Below, piece after piece: positions 1 through 11,794 of a stretch of 64,000 nucleotides of DNA. Within the stretch, counting starts at the first letter, position 1. Every line of letters starts with the position of its first letter. A program made the position numbers and the translations under genes. This DNA comes from Pycnopodia helianthoides (taxonomy: Eukaryota > Echinodermata > Asteroidea > Forcipulatida > Asteriidae). The stretch is from assembly GCA_032158295.1 (NCBI GenBank), contig CM063250.1, forward strand, positions 2,549,501 to 2,613,500, written 5' to 3'. The notes under the pieces were generated by a model. The model was given only the letters and a program-made list of their open reading frames with translations, made no database searches and was not told the origin of the DNA.

Positions 1-453
1 TGTATAGCGCCCGTTTTTTTGTTCTCTTGCAAATAGACAGGCAGGATCAACTTTATTCCTGGAATCTCCCTTGGGGCGGGATTTAGCCATCGGGGGACCA
101 ACCGGATACAGGAAGAGACTAGAATCGGAGAAGGAAATTCTTATAGATGCTACAATAATACTGATTGACACAGGATTGCAGAGTGTCATTTACTTACAAC
201 TTTCATTAAATATTGTGTGCTTCGTTGTTCTTTTAATCGATCGTTGACTGAGTGATATTCAAGCAAAGAGTTAATTAGTGGACATTAACCCCGGAAAAAC
301 TATTATTAAATACTGGACTTTACAAAAAATATATATATATTGAAAAATGGACATTAAAAAAAAACTGTTTTAATATTTTTTATTTTATTGTAATTTTTTT
401 ATAACAAAATTTCCAATCGTGTTTTTTTTGTTTGCTGTTTAATATTTAAATTG
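1..453. other. no gene or repeat recognised
   Basis: The first 130 bases are richer in G+C than the rest. From about 300 on the stretch is AT-rich with long T and A runs. I see no reading frame or known motif. Confidence 0.6.
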
Positions 454-699
454 TCAAGTAATACACCACAAGGGAAACTGACTGGGTAAATTTTAAATAA
501 TTTTGGGTTGAACAAAGAAAAAAATGGACAAGAGTGGGATCTGAACCAACGACCTCCGGATTAATGCTCTACCCAACTGAGCTATCTAGCCCTGTGTTGG
601 CGGTCTCCCCATTTTGTTCATATCTTTGTTGACAACCGTTAACTGCCGTGCAGCCAGGGATTCCACCCAAGGTTACGATACAACCTGGGAAGTGGCGGA
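454..699 (-). mobile_element. SINE1 (tRNA-Lys-like SINE)
   Basis: On the minus strand a tRNA-like head (box A near gtagctcagttgggtagagc with small changes, box B as ggttcagatcc) is followed by the SINE1 body and its typical end, seen on the plus strand as ccacaagggaaactgactgg. The head cannot form a full acceptor stem, so it is a retroposon and not a tRNA gene. Upstream of the head, in its own sense, lies the family leader that includes the ccaggttgtat motif (plus strand atacaacctgg). Other copies are near 7.6, 13.1, 21.2, 41.4, 53.5 and 54.4 kb. Confidence 0.8.
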
Positions 700-769
700 A
701 GTATTGTCATTATTATATTTGTCTGGTAATGAAACCATGGATGCCTCATAAGTGAACCTAATCACTGTA

Positions 770-1045
770 GCTCACAAGCCTGAGGAAACCTGTCAACAAG
801 TGCGCTTGCTCGGTAAACCAGAAACACCAGGGTTAAACCCCTACTCTTCGACGATAAGCATTCTGGGTTCTTTTATGTGCACTACCACTCCTAGCACACA
901 GGACCTATGGCTTAATGTTCCATCTGAAAGATGGCAATTACGGTTCTAAAGTATCTTGCTCAAGGACACAAGTGCCACGACTGGGACTCAAACCTACACT
1001 CTGCTGATCAGAAACACGAGCGCCGAGTCACGCCACGCAACAAAT
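770..1045 (-). mobile_element. SINE2 fragment (tRNA-Leu-like SINE)
   Basis: Minus-strand copy of the SINE2 body, recognisable on the plus strand by gggttcttttatgtgcacta, tcttgctcaaggacacaagt and the tRNA-like part ending near tctgctgatcagaaacac. The (ATT)n tail end is missing and the sequence is diverged. A 65-codon frame at 752-949 falls inside it and is not a gene. Confidence 0.75.
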
Positions 1046-1060
1046 GACTAGCTTCATGAG

Positions 1061-1225
1061 CAGGTCTGCAGTTTCATCTAAGAGAGGGCAAGGCCGTATT
1101 CATTTTGTAAAGGGCACTTCCATTGGAAAATGTTAAAGTCTATGTGGAACTACTAAGGGACACCAAGGCCAAGACCAAGACAACAGAGGTATGACCTCTG
1201 TGACCTCCGTGTAGTTCCAGGTCTG
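1061..1225. mobile_element. family E MITE (CCAGGCCTG ends)
   Basis: Starts caggtctgcagtttcatc and ends gttccaggtctg, an imperfect terminal inverted repeat. It shares the inner motifs agagggcaaggcc and cacttccattgga with the copy at 2413-2571. No target duplication could be read. Likely a short non-autonomous DNA transposon. Confidence 0.6.
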
Positions 1226-1682
1226 CATTAGTTCCCCTTTATGGCTCTAAAGACCCTGCTGATAAGATTAGAGTTGAAACCTTGTACGGCGCCTCATTCC
1301 CTTAAAAGCCTAGAACGACTGAGTACCCTTACATAAATTGGTGATTTGTTACCAAAATTTGTAGACTTGCATTGAGAGAAAGGGTCTCCATTGTTATGTG
1401 TCCAATGAAGTCATTTCATCTCACTTGCTGCCATTTACGAGGAGAACGATATTAGAAATGGATCCTCTCAAATGGATCCATTAATCCATTACAACAAATG
1501 ATGATATTCAGTTCTTTTTATTATGATAAATGTGGCCCTTTTTCAGGGGGGGGGAACATTATTTTGACTTTTTAAAAGACTGCCCTTATATTTATCTGGG
1601 TTTGTTTTCTTATTGGATATACCTGGGAGCAAGTATGTCTTAATGATTTGAGTGCTTCATAAACGTGTATTTTATCATAATT
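1226..1682. other. no gene recognised
   Basis: Unassigned sequence with a G run near 1546-1554. No repeat shared with the rest of the window was noticed. Confidence 0.5.
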
Positions 1683-1800
1683 CTGAGATGTCAATGTGTG
1701 GTCAAGTAGTTAGACTACTGCAGGTGCTTGCAACCATCAATTTGCGGGTCGAATCCCAGCAGAGGTTTTTGTACTTTTAATGCTGGTTAAAGCGCCCTCG
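1683..1800 (+). mobile_element. tRNA-like SINE head fragment
   Basis: A box-A-like tggtcaagtagttagac is followed about 45 bases later by the box-B-like gcgggtcgaatccca, the spacing of an internal RNA polymerase III promoter. No acceptor stem closes around it. A related minus-strand fragment sits at 11795-11875. Confidence 0.5.
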
Positions 1801-2412
1801 AGGTTGGATCAGCGAAAGCAAGTTGAGATGTCTAATTATTACTAATATTAATACCCCCCCCCATCATATGTGTGACTTAACACTCTAAACGGCAATCACA
1901 GTAAGTGAATGAACGATGGTACAGTGTCACTGGCTGCCCAAAATCTTACATAAACAAAAATAAAAAAAATATTTGTTCTCAATATTCCCCTTGAGTGCTT
2001 GAATCAAATCTCTTCCTTAACATTTATTCTGCTTGACATATAACAGCTTCTCCCTTGAGAAACAATACTCTTGACTTTTTTTTTTTCGTTTCACATGAGA
2101 AGCAAAATGTTTGTGGTTTATGGTTCGAGTCTGACGATCTCTTACCGACTCGTTATGCATCTTTTGCATCTTGATTCGTCCTTGGGACATTGGCGATTGT
2201 TGACGCTATTTCACTCAGCGTAACAAGATAAAAGATCGTTTGAAGTCACTTCAGATGACACTAACCGGCCTGCTGGGTGGTAAATGCCTTTATCTCAGGA
2301 TGCGTCAATTTTTATCAGTGATTTTCATTTTTCGTTGGTTCTGTGCCAAAGTTTATGCCAGAAGACAGATATCATTTCAAGAAAATAAATCAACGTGCAT
2401 TTGTCACGATTT
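1801..2412. other. no gene recognised
   Basis: AT-rich sequence with a C run at about 1855-1862 and a T run near 2080. No repeat family was identified. Confidence 0.5.
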
Positions 2413-2571
2413 CCAGGCCTGGAATTTCATCTTTGAGAGGGCAAGGTCCTTTTTCATTTTGCAAAGGGCACTTCCATTGGACAACATTAAAGTCTATGGG
2501 AATTTTTTTTTTTAAAGGGCACCAAGGCCAAAACCAGGGCAAAGGAGGCCATCCTCCCTGGCCAGACCTGG
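2413..2571. mobile_element. family E MITE (CCAGGCCTG ends)
   Basis: Begins ccaggcctggaatttcatc and ends ggccagacctgg, which are inverted with respect to each other. The middle carries the family motifs gggcaagg, cacttccattgg and gggcaccaaggcc. Overlapping frames on both strands (2240-2647) are chance frames across this repeat. Confidence 0.65.
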
Positions 2572-4209
2572 ATGTTGCTCTGTTCAAATATTTGCATAAC
2601 CCTGTTTGTTTTAAGTTCTCTATTACCATGTAGCACTTTGTACTCATGTTTTGCCAACGGGTGTCAATTTTCTCAGTTGCAATGTCGACAAAAACAAATT
2701 TCAGTTTAAAAAAATTGACACCGATCCTTCAGTTTCTTTCCCACCATACTCGATCAGTCCCCAAGCTACCCATCAGTTTAGAATCCAGACACGGACAAGA
2801 GCAGTCAAAATAAACAACTTGTTCTTTTCTGCGGGACCCAGCCCATTCCGGATATTACACTTAGCCTTCATACATCATGCAGAGATTCTGGGAGTCATGA
2901 CTTGAGCCATTTCAGTAATCCATAATGAACACTCCCGATACTAAAGTTGACAATGATGAAGCCCGGCACCGATAACACTGACTAAGACAGAGCAGCTCTA
3001 TACAAAACCCCCAAAAATAATGGTTTAAATGGTCATTTAGTGCATTATGCAAGTCAAATTACGAGTAATATTTTAAAAGCATGACCGACAACCAACCACT
3101 CTGGCATCATACCAACGGGGTAGCCAGGTCTTACCACTCTTTGCTTCCATCAAATCATCTAAAATAGCCAGAGTGAAAACAGCATGTGACCAACTTAATT
3201 ACTTATTAAGCACTCAACGTCCATTTAATTTTATCTCGTCATGGAGGCAGCCACCTTCGGCAACCCCAAAATAATCTTGTCAAATTATCATGTCTGGCTT
3301 AAACCTCCACTTAATAACGTTTTGATTACCGAGGCGTTGATAAGCGTTTCTGAGTAATTAGCTGTTGTGTTTATATTCTTTTTGGCAAGATTTGTTTTTG
3401 TTTTTCTTCTTCTTCTTATTAATCTTTGGATCTGCCAAAATTCCCTTAGGGTTCGTACACAAGTTTGTGACCTCCAAAAAGTCATACTTAGCTTAGTATA
3501 ACAGAGTCAGATCCTATCTATCAAAGCTTAGGTCATGACAATATCGTTGAATGTAATTAGCTTAACATCGTTAACTAATTGAGTTGGATATTTAATAAGG
3601 CAATCTTGAGACCACCATATCTCTGATCATCAAACTTTTTTTTACTTATCCTCTTGTTGGATACTGTAGATCTGCTAATTGGCCTAAAACATTGTGTGAC
3701 GTTGCGGTGACGTCATTCATTGGGTGCAATTTTTTACCAGTACACATGCACAAAACAAATGGAACAAACTGAAAGCAAATCCTACGTCCAGAAACTTAAT
3801 TGTTTGAACAAGCTCAATTTACATGTCCTTTAATCCAAAAAATCATTCTTATAAAAAGAAAAATTTTATTGACAGTTTATTCCAAGACATTAAAACTACT
3901 ATTAAGATTTGCAGTAAAAATGTCAAGTGGTAAATTTTGCAAAATGTGTACCAGGTAAAACTTCATTCATAAAACTCCATGTTGTAAAATTCTAAACTTG
4001 ACCAAGTCCTAATCTCGTATCCGGCTGATGCTTTTGCATTTTTTGTAAAAAAAAACATTGACTCCTTACGGTCTGAGTCTTTTTATTTACCAGAATCAGA
4101 AGATCGAGTGCTAGTTCAGCGCAGCGACCGTGCACCCTGCATGAACTCTCTGCAGGGATTTTTGACGAAAGCACCGGTGAAGAATTCTGTTGAGACCTGG
4201 TACAGAGCT
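2572..4209. other. no gene recognised
   Basis: 1.6 kb without a recognised repeat or believable reading frame. Small simple runs (ctt)n near 3403 and T runs near 3640 are the only structure noticed. Confidence 0.5.
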
Positions 4210-4425
4210 AATAATTTTGTATGCTCAAAATCATTTCGAGCACTCAGAATAATTTTTTTTTGCACAATCAAACAAAGAATTGTTCGAGCTTGAAATAATT
4301 TTGCAGACTCAAGATGTATTTGTACGCCTACTCCAAATCATTTTGTGTGCTTCAAATTATTTTCTTTGCTCTGAATCAATTTGTGCTTTCAAAATCTTTT
4401 CGTGCGCTCGATCAATGATCAGTAA
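4210..4425. repeat. degenerate minisatellite, unit about 22 bp
   Basis: Repeated variants of cattttgtgtgctcaaaat (for example tcatttcgagcactcagaat, ttttgtatgctcaaaatc and ttttcgtgcgctcg) recur roughly every 20-24 bases. The copies are heavily diverged, so this is an old tandem array. Confidence 0.6.
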
Positions 4426-4840
4426 CTACTGAGCCCCTATAGGGACATACGACCACAAAAATAGATGAACAGAAATAATTAATCAACCGGATATTAAACC
4501 CAGCTAACCATGATTACTGAACCAAGTGAACCAAGCTTGCTGATAAATTTTTTACTATCACCCTTTCTGGGCGTTGCAAAGTTTGGGCTATTGAGGTTCT
4601 TTTTAAGATATCAAGACTGAATAAAACACCATGTACCAATTATTAAATCATTACCAGTATTTCTGAAGAATTTTAGGGTCCGGATTGTAAGATACAACAG
4701 GTCTGCGGGTTTCAAGCCTCATGACAGGCCAGTATGGTAAGGTTTGAAGACATAAGTTTAAACAGTTTTTTTTAAAGGTTTGATGATGGGTAAGGGTCAG
4801 GATGATGGTCAGTGTCTGACTAGGGTTAGGATTAGAGTCA

Positions 4841-5264
4841 TTGTAATAATAATAAATAAATAATAATAACTGTATTTATAAAGCGCCTTTTGCCAAAGGA
4901 TACAAGGCGCTGATATTTTTACCTGCCATGTATGTAGAGCTACGTTTTTTAAGTATGAGACCTATGCACTTACAGCACCATGTAATGGTATACACGGTGC
5001 TGTGGCGCAAAATGCTGCCGATCAAACCAGGAACACTGGGGCGAACCCCTTCTCTTTGCGATAAGTGTACTGGGTTCTTTTACGTGCATTACACATCACA
5101 CGGGACCTACGGCTTTACGTCCCATCCGAAGGACGCAGCAATAATGGTTAAGTGTCTTGCTGAAGGACACAAGTGTCACGACTGGGACTTGAACCCACAC
5201 TCTGCTGATCAGAAACACCAGAGCTTGAGTCCGGTGTTCTTATCCGTTCGGCCATGACACGCCA
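4841..5264 (-). mobile_element. SINE2, near full length
   Basis: The most complete SINE2. Read on the minus strand it starts with a tRNA-like head containing tggccgaacggataagaaca (box A region) and an anticodon-like arm with loop CTCAAGC, as in tRNA-Leu(CAA). Box B follows as gtgggttcaagtccca. The body has cacttgtgtccttcagcaag, the tail carries a ggcgctttataaa-like motif, and the element ends in (ATT)n, seen at 4841-4870 as aataataaataaat. Frame 4928-5257 is inside it and is not a gene. Confidence 0.85.
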
Positions 5265-5544
5265 AGAGTCAGGGTCAGGATCAAAATAAGTTTTGGGGTT
5301 TGGGTTTGATCACAGTTAGAGTCAAACTAAGGGTCGTGGTCTACTGCCTCAAATTCAGGGTCTGGATCGTATAATCATAGTAAAATAAATCGGAACAGCT
5401 TTGTGTTCATCCAAAGGACAATCGCCTAATGTCCAGTAAAAATTGCTTTAGAGAAATGAAAAAACATTTCTTGCATTTCAAAGGTTGTGATTGCTGCTAC
5501 TTAAATGGAGGGTCTACCTTTATTTTGAAAAAGGGCCGTGTCCA

Positions 5545-5660
5545 AATTAATGGCTTCAGCAGTGGCTATGGCTGAAAAGGCCTATTCTTCAATGTTGATG
5601 CTGTTGCCAGTAGCAACAGCCATAGCCGAAGTTACTTGATCCGGCCACGGCCTTAAAATA
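5545..5660. repeat. family H element (gccatagcc repeats)
   Basis: Contains atggcttcagcagtggctat and, inverted, agcaacagccatagccgaag, flanked by ggccgtg and cacggcc. The same inverted gccgtagcc-type arms occur near 22.4, 37.9, 38.2 and 39.9 kb. Probably a short fold-back element. Confidence 0.5.
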
Positions 5661-6326
5661 TTATTTTACATTTGAATGAATGATAAAGTATGGGGTCAAA
5701 AATCCCCAACAGGGTTTTCCAAAAGACACCCAGACTCCCTGTCTGGCTAACACCTCGCTCCGGTGAAAACAGAGACGAGCAAAAGCTAATGAGTGGAAAA
5801 GTTGATTATTTCTACTAACCAATGATGAGTACATAGTGAGATAATTACAGAGTCAACATGGCGATCATAAACTATGAACAAATGGCCAGACACTTAAACG
5901 AGCCCCACACGCCCTGTCTAAATACCAATGGCTTTGACACACCATTAAATATTCCACTTTGTTAATTAACAGACCCATGCTTTCCATCAGTCAAACATTA
6001 TGGATTAATTGACCAATGGGATTTCACCCTTGCTCTGCACCGGTCACTGTTGCCATGCTCCAGTCAAACATGGCCGTGTAAATGTTGGCGTTGCTAGGGA
6101 CCATTTTGTTTGTTTTGGAGGTTCCTAATGTAGGTGCTTCTCCATTCCTAATGGATTTTTAGCGTGACACCACCATTTTGAATTTTTCTTCTATTCAAGT
6201 CTGTATGACCCATAGCGTTATATAGAACTAGAGGGCATACAAAACCCATGAGATACGGCCCGACAAGAAGCATTTTTGGCCATTGAGAAAATGGTGCTGA
6301 ACCATCATATAACACAGGTCTCACAC
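5661..6326. other. no gene recognised
   Basis: No shared repeat found. A 70-codon minus frame starting in this stretch runs into the MITE at 6327 and is taken as chance. Confidence 0.5.
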
Positions 6327-6524
6327 CAGGGCCCAATTTCATAGAGCTGCTTAAGCACAAAAGGAGCTAAGCACAACAAAATGATGCTTACCAGACTAAG
6401 GTTACCAGCTAAACTACCATGTCACATGCAGAAATTGTGGCTGGTGTCCTGCCCATTTTTGCTTAGCAGACAATAATTGTTAAGCAATATTGTCTGCTTA
6501 AGCAGCTCTATGAAATTGGGCCCC
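6327..6524. mobile_element. CAGGG hAT-like MITE, complete
   Basis: Terminal inverted repeats read cagggcccaatttcatagag on the left and, inverted, ctctatgaaattgggcccc on the right. The flanks are tctcacac and tttcacac, an 8-bp target duplication with one mismatch. An 8-bp duplication and CAGGG ends fit the hAT superfamily. No coding capacity. Other copies are near 10.8, 22.9, 45.3 and 58.4 kb. Confidence 0.8.
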
Positions 6525-6883
6525 TTTCACACAATCAACACTTTGTCACTGATGCCAGGAGCCGACACATTGTGTACAATTTTCGAGAAGTTTCAAAGAT
6601 TCAAGAGCTTCACTTTCTTAATTGCAATAATTACACATTTGCAACCTTCGCAAAAAAAGGTGACAATTGTCATTTTCACCAACTGACACACAAGTTGCAT
6701 TTATTATTGTAGCACGGTTCACACCAAGCTCAAATGTGAAAGCAGTGTTTTCAAGAACTGACACAAGCCTAGTGTGTGACGCGTGAGCGCCGTCATTTGT
6801 TTTTACAAAGTGACACACACAGTGTTGTAAATGTATCATTACTTTGTGAAAACTAAAAATTGCCTGTTTGGCTTTTATTTCGG

Positions 6884-7122
6884 TTTCACGAACTAACACA
6901 AACCTTTCTTACTTTATTGCTTATTATTTTAGGACATAAAACATCCACAAACAGTATATTTATCAAGTTCAACGCATCAATTGTCCATTATAAGAAAACT
7001 AGCTGAAAACACTCTGAAATTTTGAAGATAGAGTTGTTTTAAAAAGCGTTCAACTTTAGATGCCGTTTTCCTCGATCGCTAGTTTTTACTAGTATTGTAG
7101 ATGCGTGTCAGTTCGTGGTGTT
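6884..7122. mobile_element. inverted-repeat element sharing a body with 18.8 kb
   Basis: The outer ends cacgaactaacac and gtgtcagttcgtg are inverted. The inner part (acagtatatttatcaagttc onward, ending near gatgccgttttcctc) is shared with 18772-18925. The boundaries are uncertain. Confidence 0.4.
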
Positions 7123-7210
7123 CGTAGTGTCTGTATGTAGTGTAACCATATGGATTTGTGGCTACAGTGGGTCAGCCCAGTTACTTAAATACTTCTACTA
7201 TGAATAGTTC

Positions 7211-7606
7211 TTAAAGGAACATTACAGAATTGGTAAGAAAAAAACTTGTAAAATATACTTTTTGATCACAGATTTACATAAAACTTACATGGTCTAATGT
7301 AGATGATAGTAGAAAACATCCCTTAAAAAATATTTCTGTCTGAAATGCCATTTTTGATGAGAAATGAATAAACTAATTTTCTGATTTGAGTTTATCGCTC
7401 AGTGAGCGTTTTATTCATTTGTTGAATCTATATGATTTCATGCAAATGTGTAATCGGTTTTTCACTATTTTCTCGTGACCCAGAGGGCCGATCGATCTCA
7501 AACGTCTACAGGTTTGTCAGTTTATGTATATGGTGGATTACATAAAGTGCTTACACTGCCAGCAACTGTTTTGTTAGCAAAAACCAATTCTGTAATGTTC
7601 CTTTAA
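7211..7606. mobile_element. TTAA-MITE, 396 bp
   Basis: Starts ttaaaggaacattacagaat and ends with the inverse attctgtaatgttcctttaa, at least 23 bp of near-perfect terminal inverted repeat. TTAA lies at each outer edge. It is essentially the same element as 13999-14383 and 26607-26995, but in the opposite orientation. TTAA targets are typical of piggyBac-type elements. No coding capacity. Confidence 0.85.
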
Positions 7607-7860
7607 ATTTTGGAGTGAACAAAGAAAAATTGACAAAAACAGGATTTGAACCCGCGTCCTCCGCATTATTCGTGCCAGCGCTCTACCAACTGAGCTATTG
7701 AGCCATACTGTTGGCCGTACTATTATGTCAATGTCTCTGTTCACAGGGTGCCTGGCCCGTTGATCCGGAGGTCGCAGGTTCAAATACTGTTCTTGTCAAT
7801 CCCAAATTTTAAGTATAATTTACCCAGTCAGTTTCCCTTGTGGTTTGTAGGGTTGTTAGT
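7607..7860. mobile_element. SINE1, inverted partial pair
   Basis: A minus-strand SINE1 head (box A from ctctaccaactgagctattg, box B from ggatttgaaccc) runs to about 7740. It is joined at once to the 3' part of a plus-strand SINE1 from gatccggaggtcgcaggttc to cagtttcccttgtggttt. The two halves can pair to a hairpin. Frames at 7574-7783 and 7748-7933 are artefacts of this repeat. Confidence 0.75.
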
Positions 7861-8389
7861 TAAAAACATTTTTGGAAAACAAGAAACCAACTTGAACGAC
7901 TTTATTTACTACAAAACCAAATCTTCTTTTTAAATTATATTTATACAAACTCCTACAAAATACCCATTGCAATTTCATTTTTTGTACAATACAAAAACTT
8001 TGTTAAAATTAACATTGAAACAAAATTAAAACTTGGGACATCGATGCTTTTTAAAAAATAGAAACCCCATTTGCCAATCACGCCAAAAATTATTCGCCAA
8101 TTACATAGGTTTAACTACAACATGAACACCAATTGGGCAAAATTCTCAATTGTTTATAAGTGACCGGTTTCTCTTTATTGATTTGTTATATTTATTTTAC
8201 TTTTGTATGCTTCATGGCAAAATTTGTCTTCCCCAATAATAAAATAGCCATGAACTACATTAAACCAAAGTATTTGAAGAAACAGAATTGCTTGTAAAAC
8301 TCAATAATGATTGGTACTGGAAGTTTGAAATATGCAAGACTTGCACAATTCATATGATGTATTGCATTTAGTTGCCTCCAAATCCCCCA
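7861..8389. other. no gene recognised
   Basis: AT-rich sequence leading into the tandem array. Nothing recognised. Confidence 0.5.
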
Positions 8390-9857
8390 CCCCCAATAAA
8401 AAAAACCCAAAACAAAACAACAAGAACAACAACAAGAACAACAACTCATCATGTTGCAAGGCCCTACCCTTCTTGGTGTGAGGTACAGGTTGAAAGTCTA
8501 ACACTGGGCCCATGCACTAATATTTAAAACCAAATGGCCATTAATGATCAAGAGTAAATGATGGATCGCTCCAAAGGAAATTACGCCCCCCCCCAAAAAA
8601 AAAACCCAAAACAAACAACAAGAACAACAACAAGAACAACAACTCTCATGTTGCAAGGCCCTACCCTTCTTGGTGTGAGGGTACAGGTTGAAAGTCTATC
8701 ACTGGGCCCCATGCACTTAATATTTAAAACCAAATGGCCATTAATGATCAAGAGTAAATGATGGATCGCTCCAAAGGAAATTAGCGCCCCCCCCCTAAAA
8801 AAAACCCAAAACAAAACAACAAGAACAACAACAAGAACAACAACAAGAACAACAACTCATCATGTTGCAAGGCCCTACCCTTCTTGGTGTGAGGGTACAG
8901 GTTGAAAGTCTATCACTGGGCCCCATGCACTTAATATTTAAAACCAAATGGCCATTAATGATCAAGAGTAAATGATGGATCGCTCCAAAGGAAATTACGC
9001 CCCCCCCCCTAAAAAAAACCCAAAACAAAACAACAAGAACAACAACAAGAACAACAACAAGAACAACAACTCATCATGTTGCAAGGCCCTACCCTTCTTG
9101 GTGTGAGGGTACAGGTTGAAAGTCTATCACTGGGCCCCATGCACTTAATATTTAAAACCAAATGGCCATTAATGATCAAGAGTAAATGATGGATCGCTCC
9201 AAAGGAAATTACGCCCCCCCCCCTAAGAAAAAACCCAAAAAAAACAACAAGAACAACAACAAGAACAACAACAAGAACACAACTCATCATGTTGCAAGGC
9301 CTACCCTTCTTGGTGGAGGGTACAGGTTGAAAGTCTATCACTGGGCCCCATGCACTTAATATTTAAAACCAAATGGCCATTAATGATCAAGAGTAAATGA
9401 TGGATCGCTCCAAAGGAAATTACGCCCCCCCCCCTAAAAAAAAACCCAAAACAAAACAACAAGAACAACAACAAGAACAACAACAAGAACAACAACTCAT
9501 CATGTTGCAAGGCCCTACCCTTCTTGGTGTGAGGGTACAGGTTGAAAGTCTATCACTGGGCCCCATGCACTTAATATTTAAAACCAAATGGCCATTAATG
9601 ATCAAGAGTAAATGATGGATCGCTCCAAAGGAAATTACGCCCCCCCCCTAAAAAAAACCCAAAACAAAACAACAAGAACAACAACAAGAACAACAACAAG
9701 AACAACAACTCATCATGTTGCAAGGCCCTACCCTTCTTGGTGTGAGGGTACAGGTTGAAAGTCTATCACTGGGCCCCATGCACTTAATATTTAAAACCAA
9801 ATGGCCATTAATGATCAAGAGTAAATGATGGATCGCTCCAAAGGAAATTACACCCCC
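8390..9857. repeat. tandem array, seven copies of a 213-bp unit
   Basis: The marker catgttgcaaggccctaccc recurs at 8450, 8647, 8861, 9075, 9288, 9501 and 9714, so the spacings are 197, 214, 214, 213, 213 and 213. Copies are nearly identical apart from one-base losses, C-run length and the number of a 12-bp sub-repeat (caacaagaacaa; two copies in the first units, three later). Each unit holds a run of 8-10 C followed by an A run. The cysteine- or glutamine-rich frames seen here on either strand are products of the sub-repeat, not genes. The high identity points to recent amplification. Confidence 0.97.
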
Positions 9858-10370
9858 TGGGGAGGAGGACTGCAGTGCCGGTTCAGCAAGAAAAGAAAAA
9901 GATCGATCATCAAAGTTAAGAGGTGGCAAAGATGCTACAAAAGTGGTCAATTATTTCTGTGCAAAATGCCGCGGGCGCAAACACTTAGTGCCCACTCAAG
10001 ATGATGGAGAACAAAAAATACAACATTTTGGACAACTTGCCACCAAATATAGGATGAAGACGATGTCAACCTATACAACATTTATGAAATATTTTTCCAC
10101 ATCAGGAATGTCGTCACTTACCTATTATTAAGATAGGCTTCCTGGCAAACTTTAACCTTCCCCTGAGGCCCTGGTACTGCTGACGGCAACCCGCAGACCA
10201 CACACGGACAAGGTATTCACAACTGAAGAACATAACTAAAATTATCTCCTGTGAAAATTAAGCAAACAAAGCAAACATTATCAGGGTTAATGCATCTCAT
10301 CAAACTTGGGCATATTTTTTTTGTTTTGTCGAGGGGATCCAGATGCAAAATGTATTTTTTAGCATTGGCG
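9858..10370. other. no gene recognised
   Basis: The first 150 bases have somewhat higher G+C, with a 62-codon plus frame at 9943-10131 that I do not recognise. The rest is unassigned. Confidence 0.45.
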
Positions 10371-10625
10371 CGTTATGGCTTCAGGAGTGTCAAACTCAAG
10401 TTCTGTCGGCTGAGTCATCCAGAGTGTGGGTTCGAACCCGTTCATGACACTTGTGTTTTCTTGGGCAAGACATTGAACTGTAATTGCTTCTCATCACCCA
10501 GGAGTAAATGGGTACCTGCGATGGCAGAGGTTGTTTTGAATGATTAGCAAATTGTGTGCGCTTGTGGCTGCGGATGCTGCACACTCAAAAGAGTGGAGAT
10601 GGTTTCAGGAATGCCGAAGGCCCAA
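10371..10625 (+). mobile_element. tRNA-derived SINE (SINE5 type)
   Basis: Box-B-like gtgggttcgaaccc is followed by cacttgtgttttcttgggca, the promoter-to-body order of a tRNA-derived SINE. Further on come attgcttctcatcaccc and aaatgggtacctgcgat. The box A part is diverged. Related to SINE2 by the gacacttgtg...caagacatt core but with a different 3' part; the fragment at 48225-48360 matches it better. Overlapping frames are chance. Confidence 0.65.
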
Positions 10626-10805
10626 ATGAACAGGGGCAGAAGAAGTAGGTGTATGGTTTTTGAGGCATTGCATGGTGAGGTATCAATAGATATTCGGTTT
10701 GCGGTAACGCCATGTGTGTAAATATCTACTTTGCTGTGTAGATTTTGTTCTTTAGAGAACTTGTCTTACTATTTGTTCTATACTACCGCGGAGTAGATTT
10801 TCGGA

Positions 10806-10953
10806 GCACCACAAAATTATGCTTACCGGTACCAGAATAAGGTTACCAGCCAAACTGCCATGTCACATGTACAAATTGTGACAGGTATCCTGCTCATTTC
10901 TGCTGAGCAGAAAATTGTCAAACAATATTTTCTGCGATATGAAATTGGGCCCA
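10806..10953. mobile_element. CAGGG hAT-like MITE, left end lost
   Basis: Shares ttatgcttaccg, ataaggttaccagccaaact and catgtcacatgtacaaattg with the complete copies. It ends gatatgaaattgggccc, but the left terminal repeat is missing. Confidence 0.75.
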
Positions 10954-10960
10954 GATCATA

Positions 10961-11794
10961 ATTCCACCTTTAGGGATCTTGCTATTTTTGTTCTTTTTAA
11001 ACTATGCATTGAAAGCAGATTTCTGAAATGTTTTCGATCAACTGGGGGGCTTAGGAGCAAGCAGACTCCCGCAACAGGTAGAGGCTTTCATCAGTCAGCA
11101 GAGGTGAAAATCTGTAAAAGAAGAAGACCCTAGAAAGAAAAAAAACTCTCGATAGTGCAGAGCATCTTCTGATGCACTGGGACAAGTATATCTTTCAAGT
11201 TGGATTAATTGTAATGCCAGTCAGCAAGGAGAGTGCCTTCTCGATAAATTAATTCTAGTCTGGGCGTCCCGCATACCTCATGAAACTCCGGGGTATTTCC
11301 CCACAGATTTCATCCCTCCCTGAAAAGCATACGTATGTGTTATGTCTCCCTCCCCACACCAGCTATAATTCCACCAATGATGGATTGGTGAGGGTAGAAT
11401 TGAGCAAGTTGCCAAGCATGACACCATAAATATGAAAGCAGATAGAACGACCCACTTTCATATTTCCCTACAGAGCGACAACTGGACGGAGAGAGAAGAT
11501 GTAGAGGGCTCTCGCCTTGAGCGCCTCCCCTGAGGGGATTGAACTTTTCATCTTGTGATGATGAGCCAAGACTTCATGTTATGGGCAATTTCTGCCAGTT
11601 TGTAATCCCAACAAATTGGGAATCATTTTGGATGAATTGTAAGCAAGGAGGGACATTTTACTTTACTGCAGGAGCTTTATACTTGCCTCGCGCCCAAAGT
11701 ATGAGAGAAAAATAAAAGTTGAAAACAGTACTTGATGAGGCGGGGAAAAAAATGAAAGCAGTTGTCTTCTTTCACATTTTGTTCACTTAAAAAT
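10961..11794. other. no gene recognised
   Basis: A 72-codon frame at 10915-11133 begins in the MITE and is taken as chance. Nothing else recognised. Confidence 0.45.

Noticed and set aside
8255..9950. Series of Cys-, Gln- or Phe-rich frames
   Set aside because: They repeat with the 213-bp array and its 12-bp sub-repeat, so they are products of the satellite.
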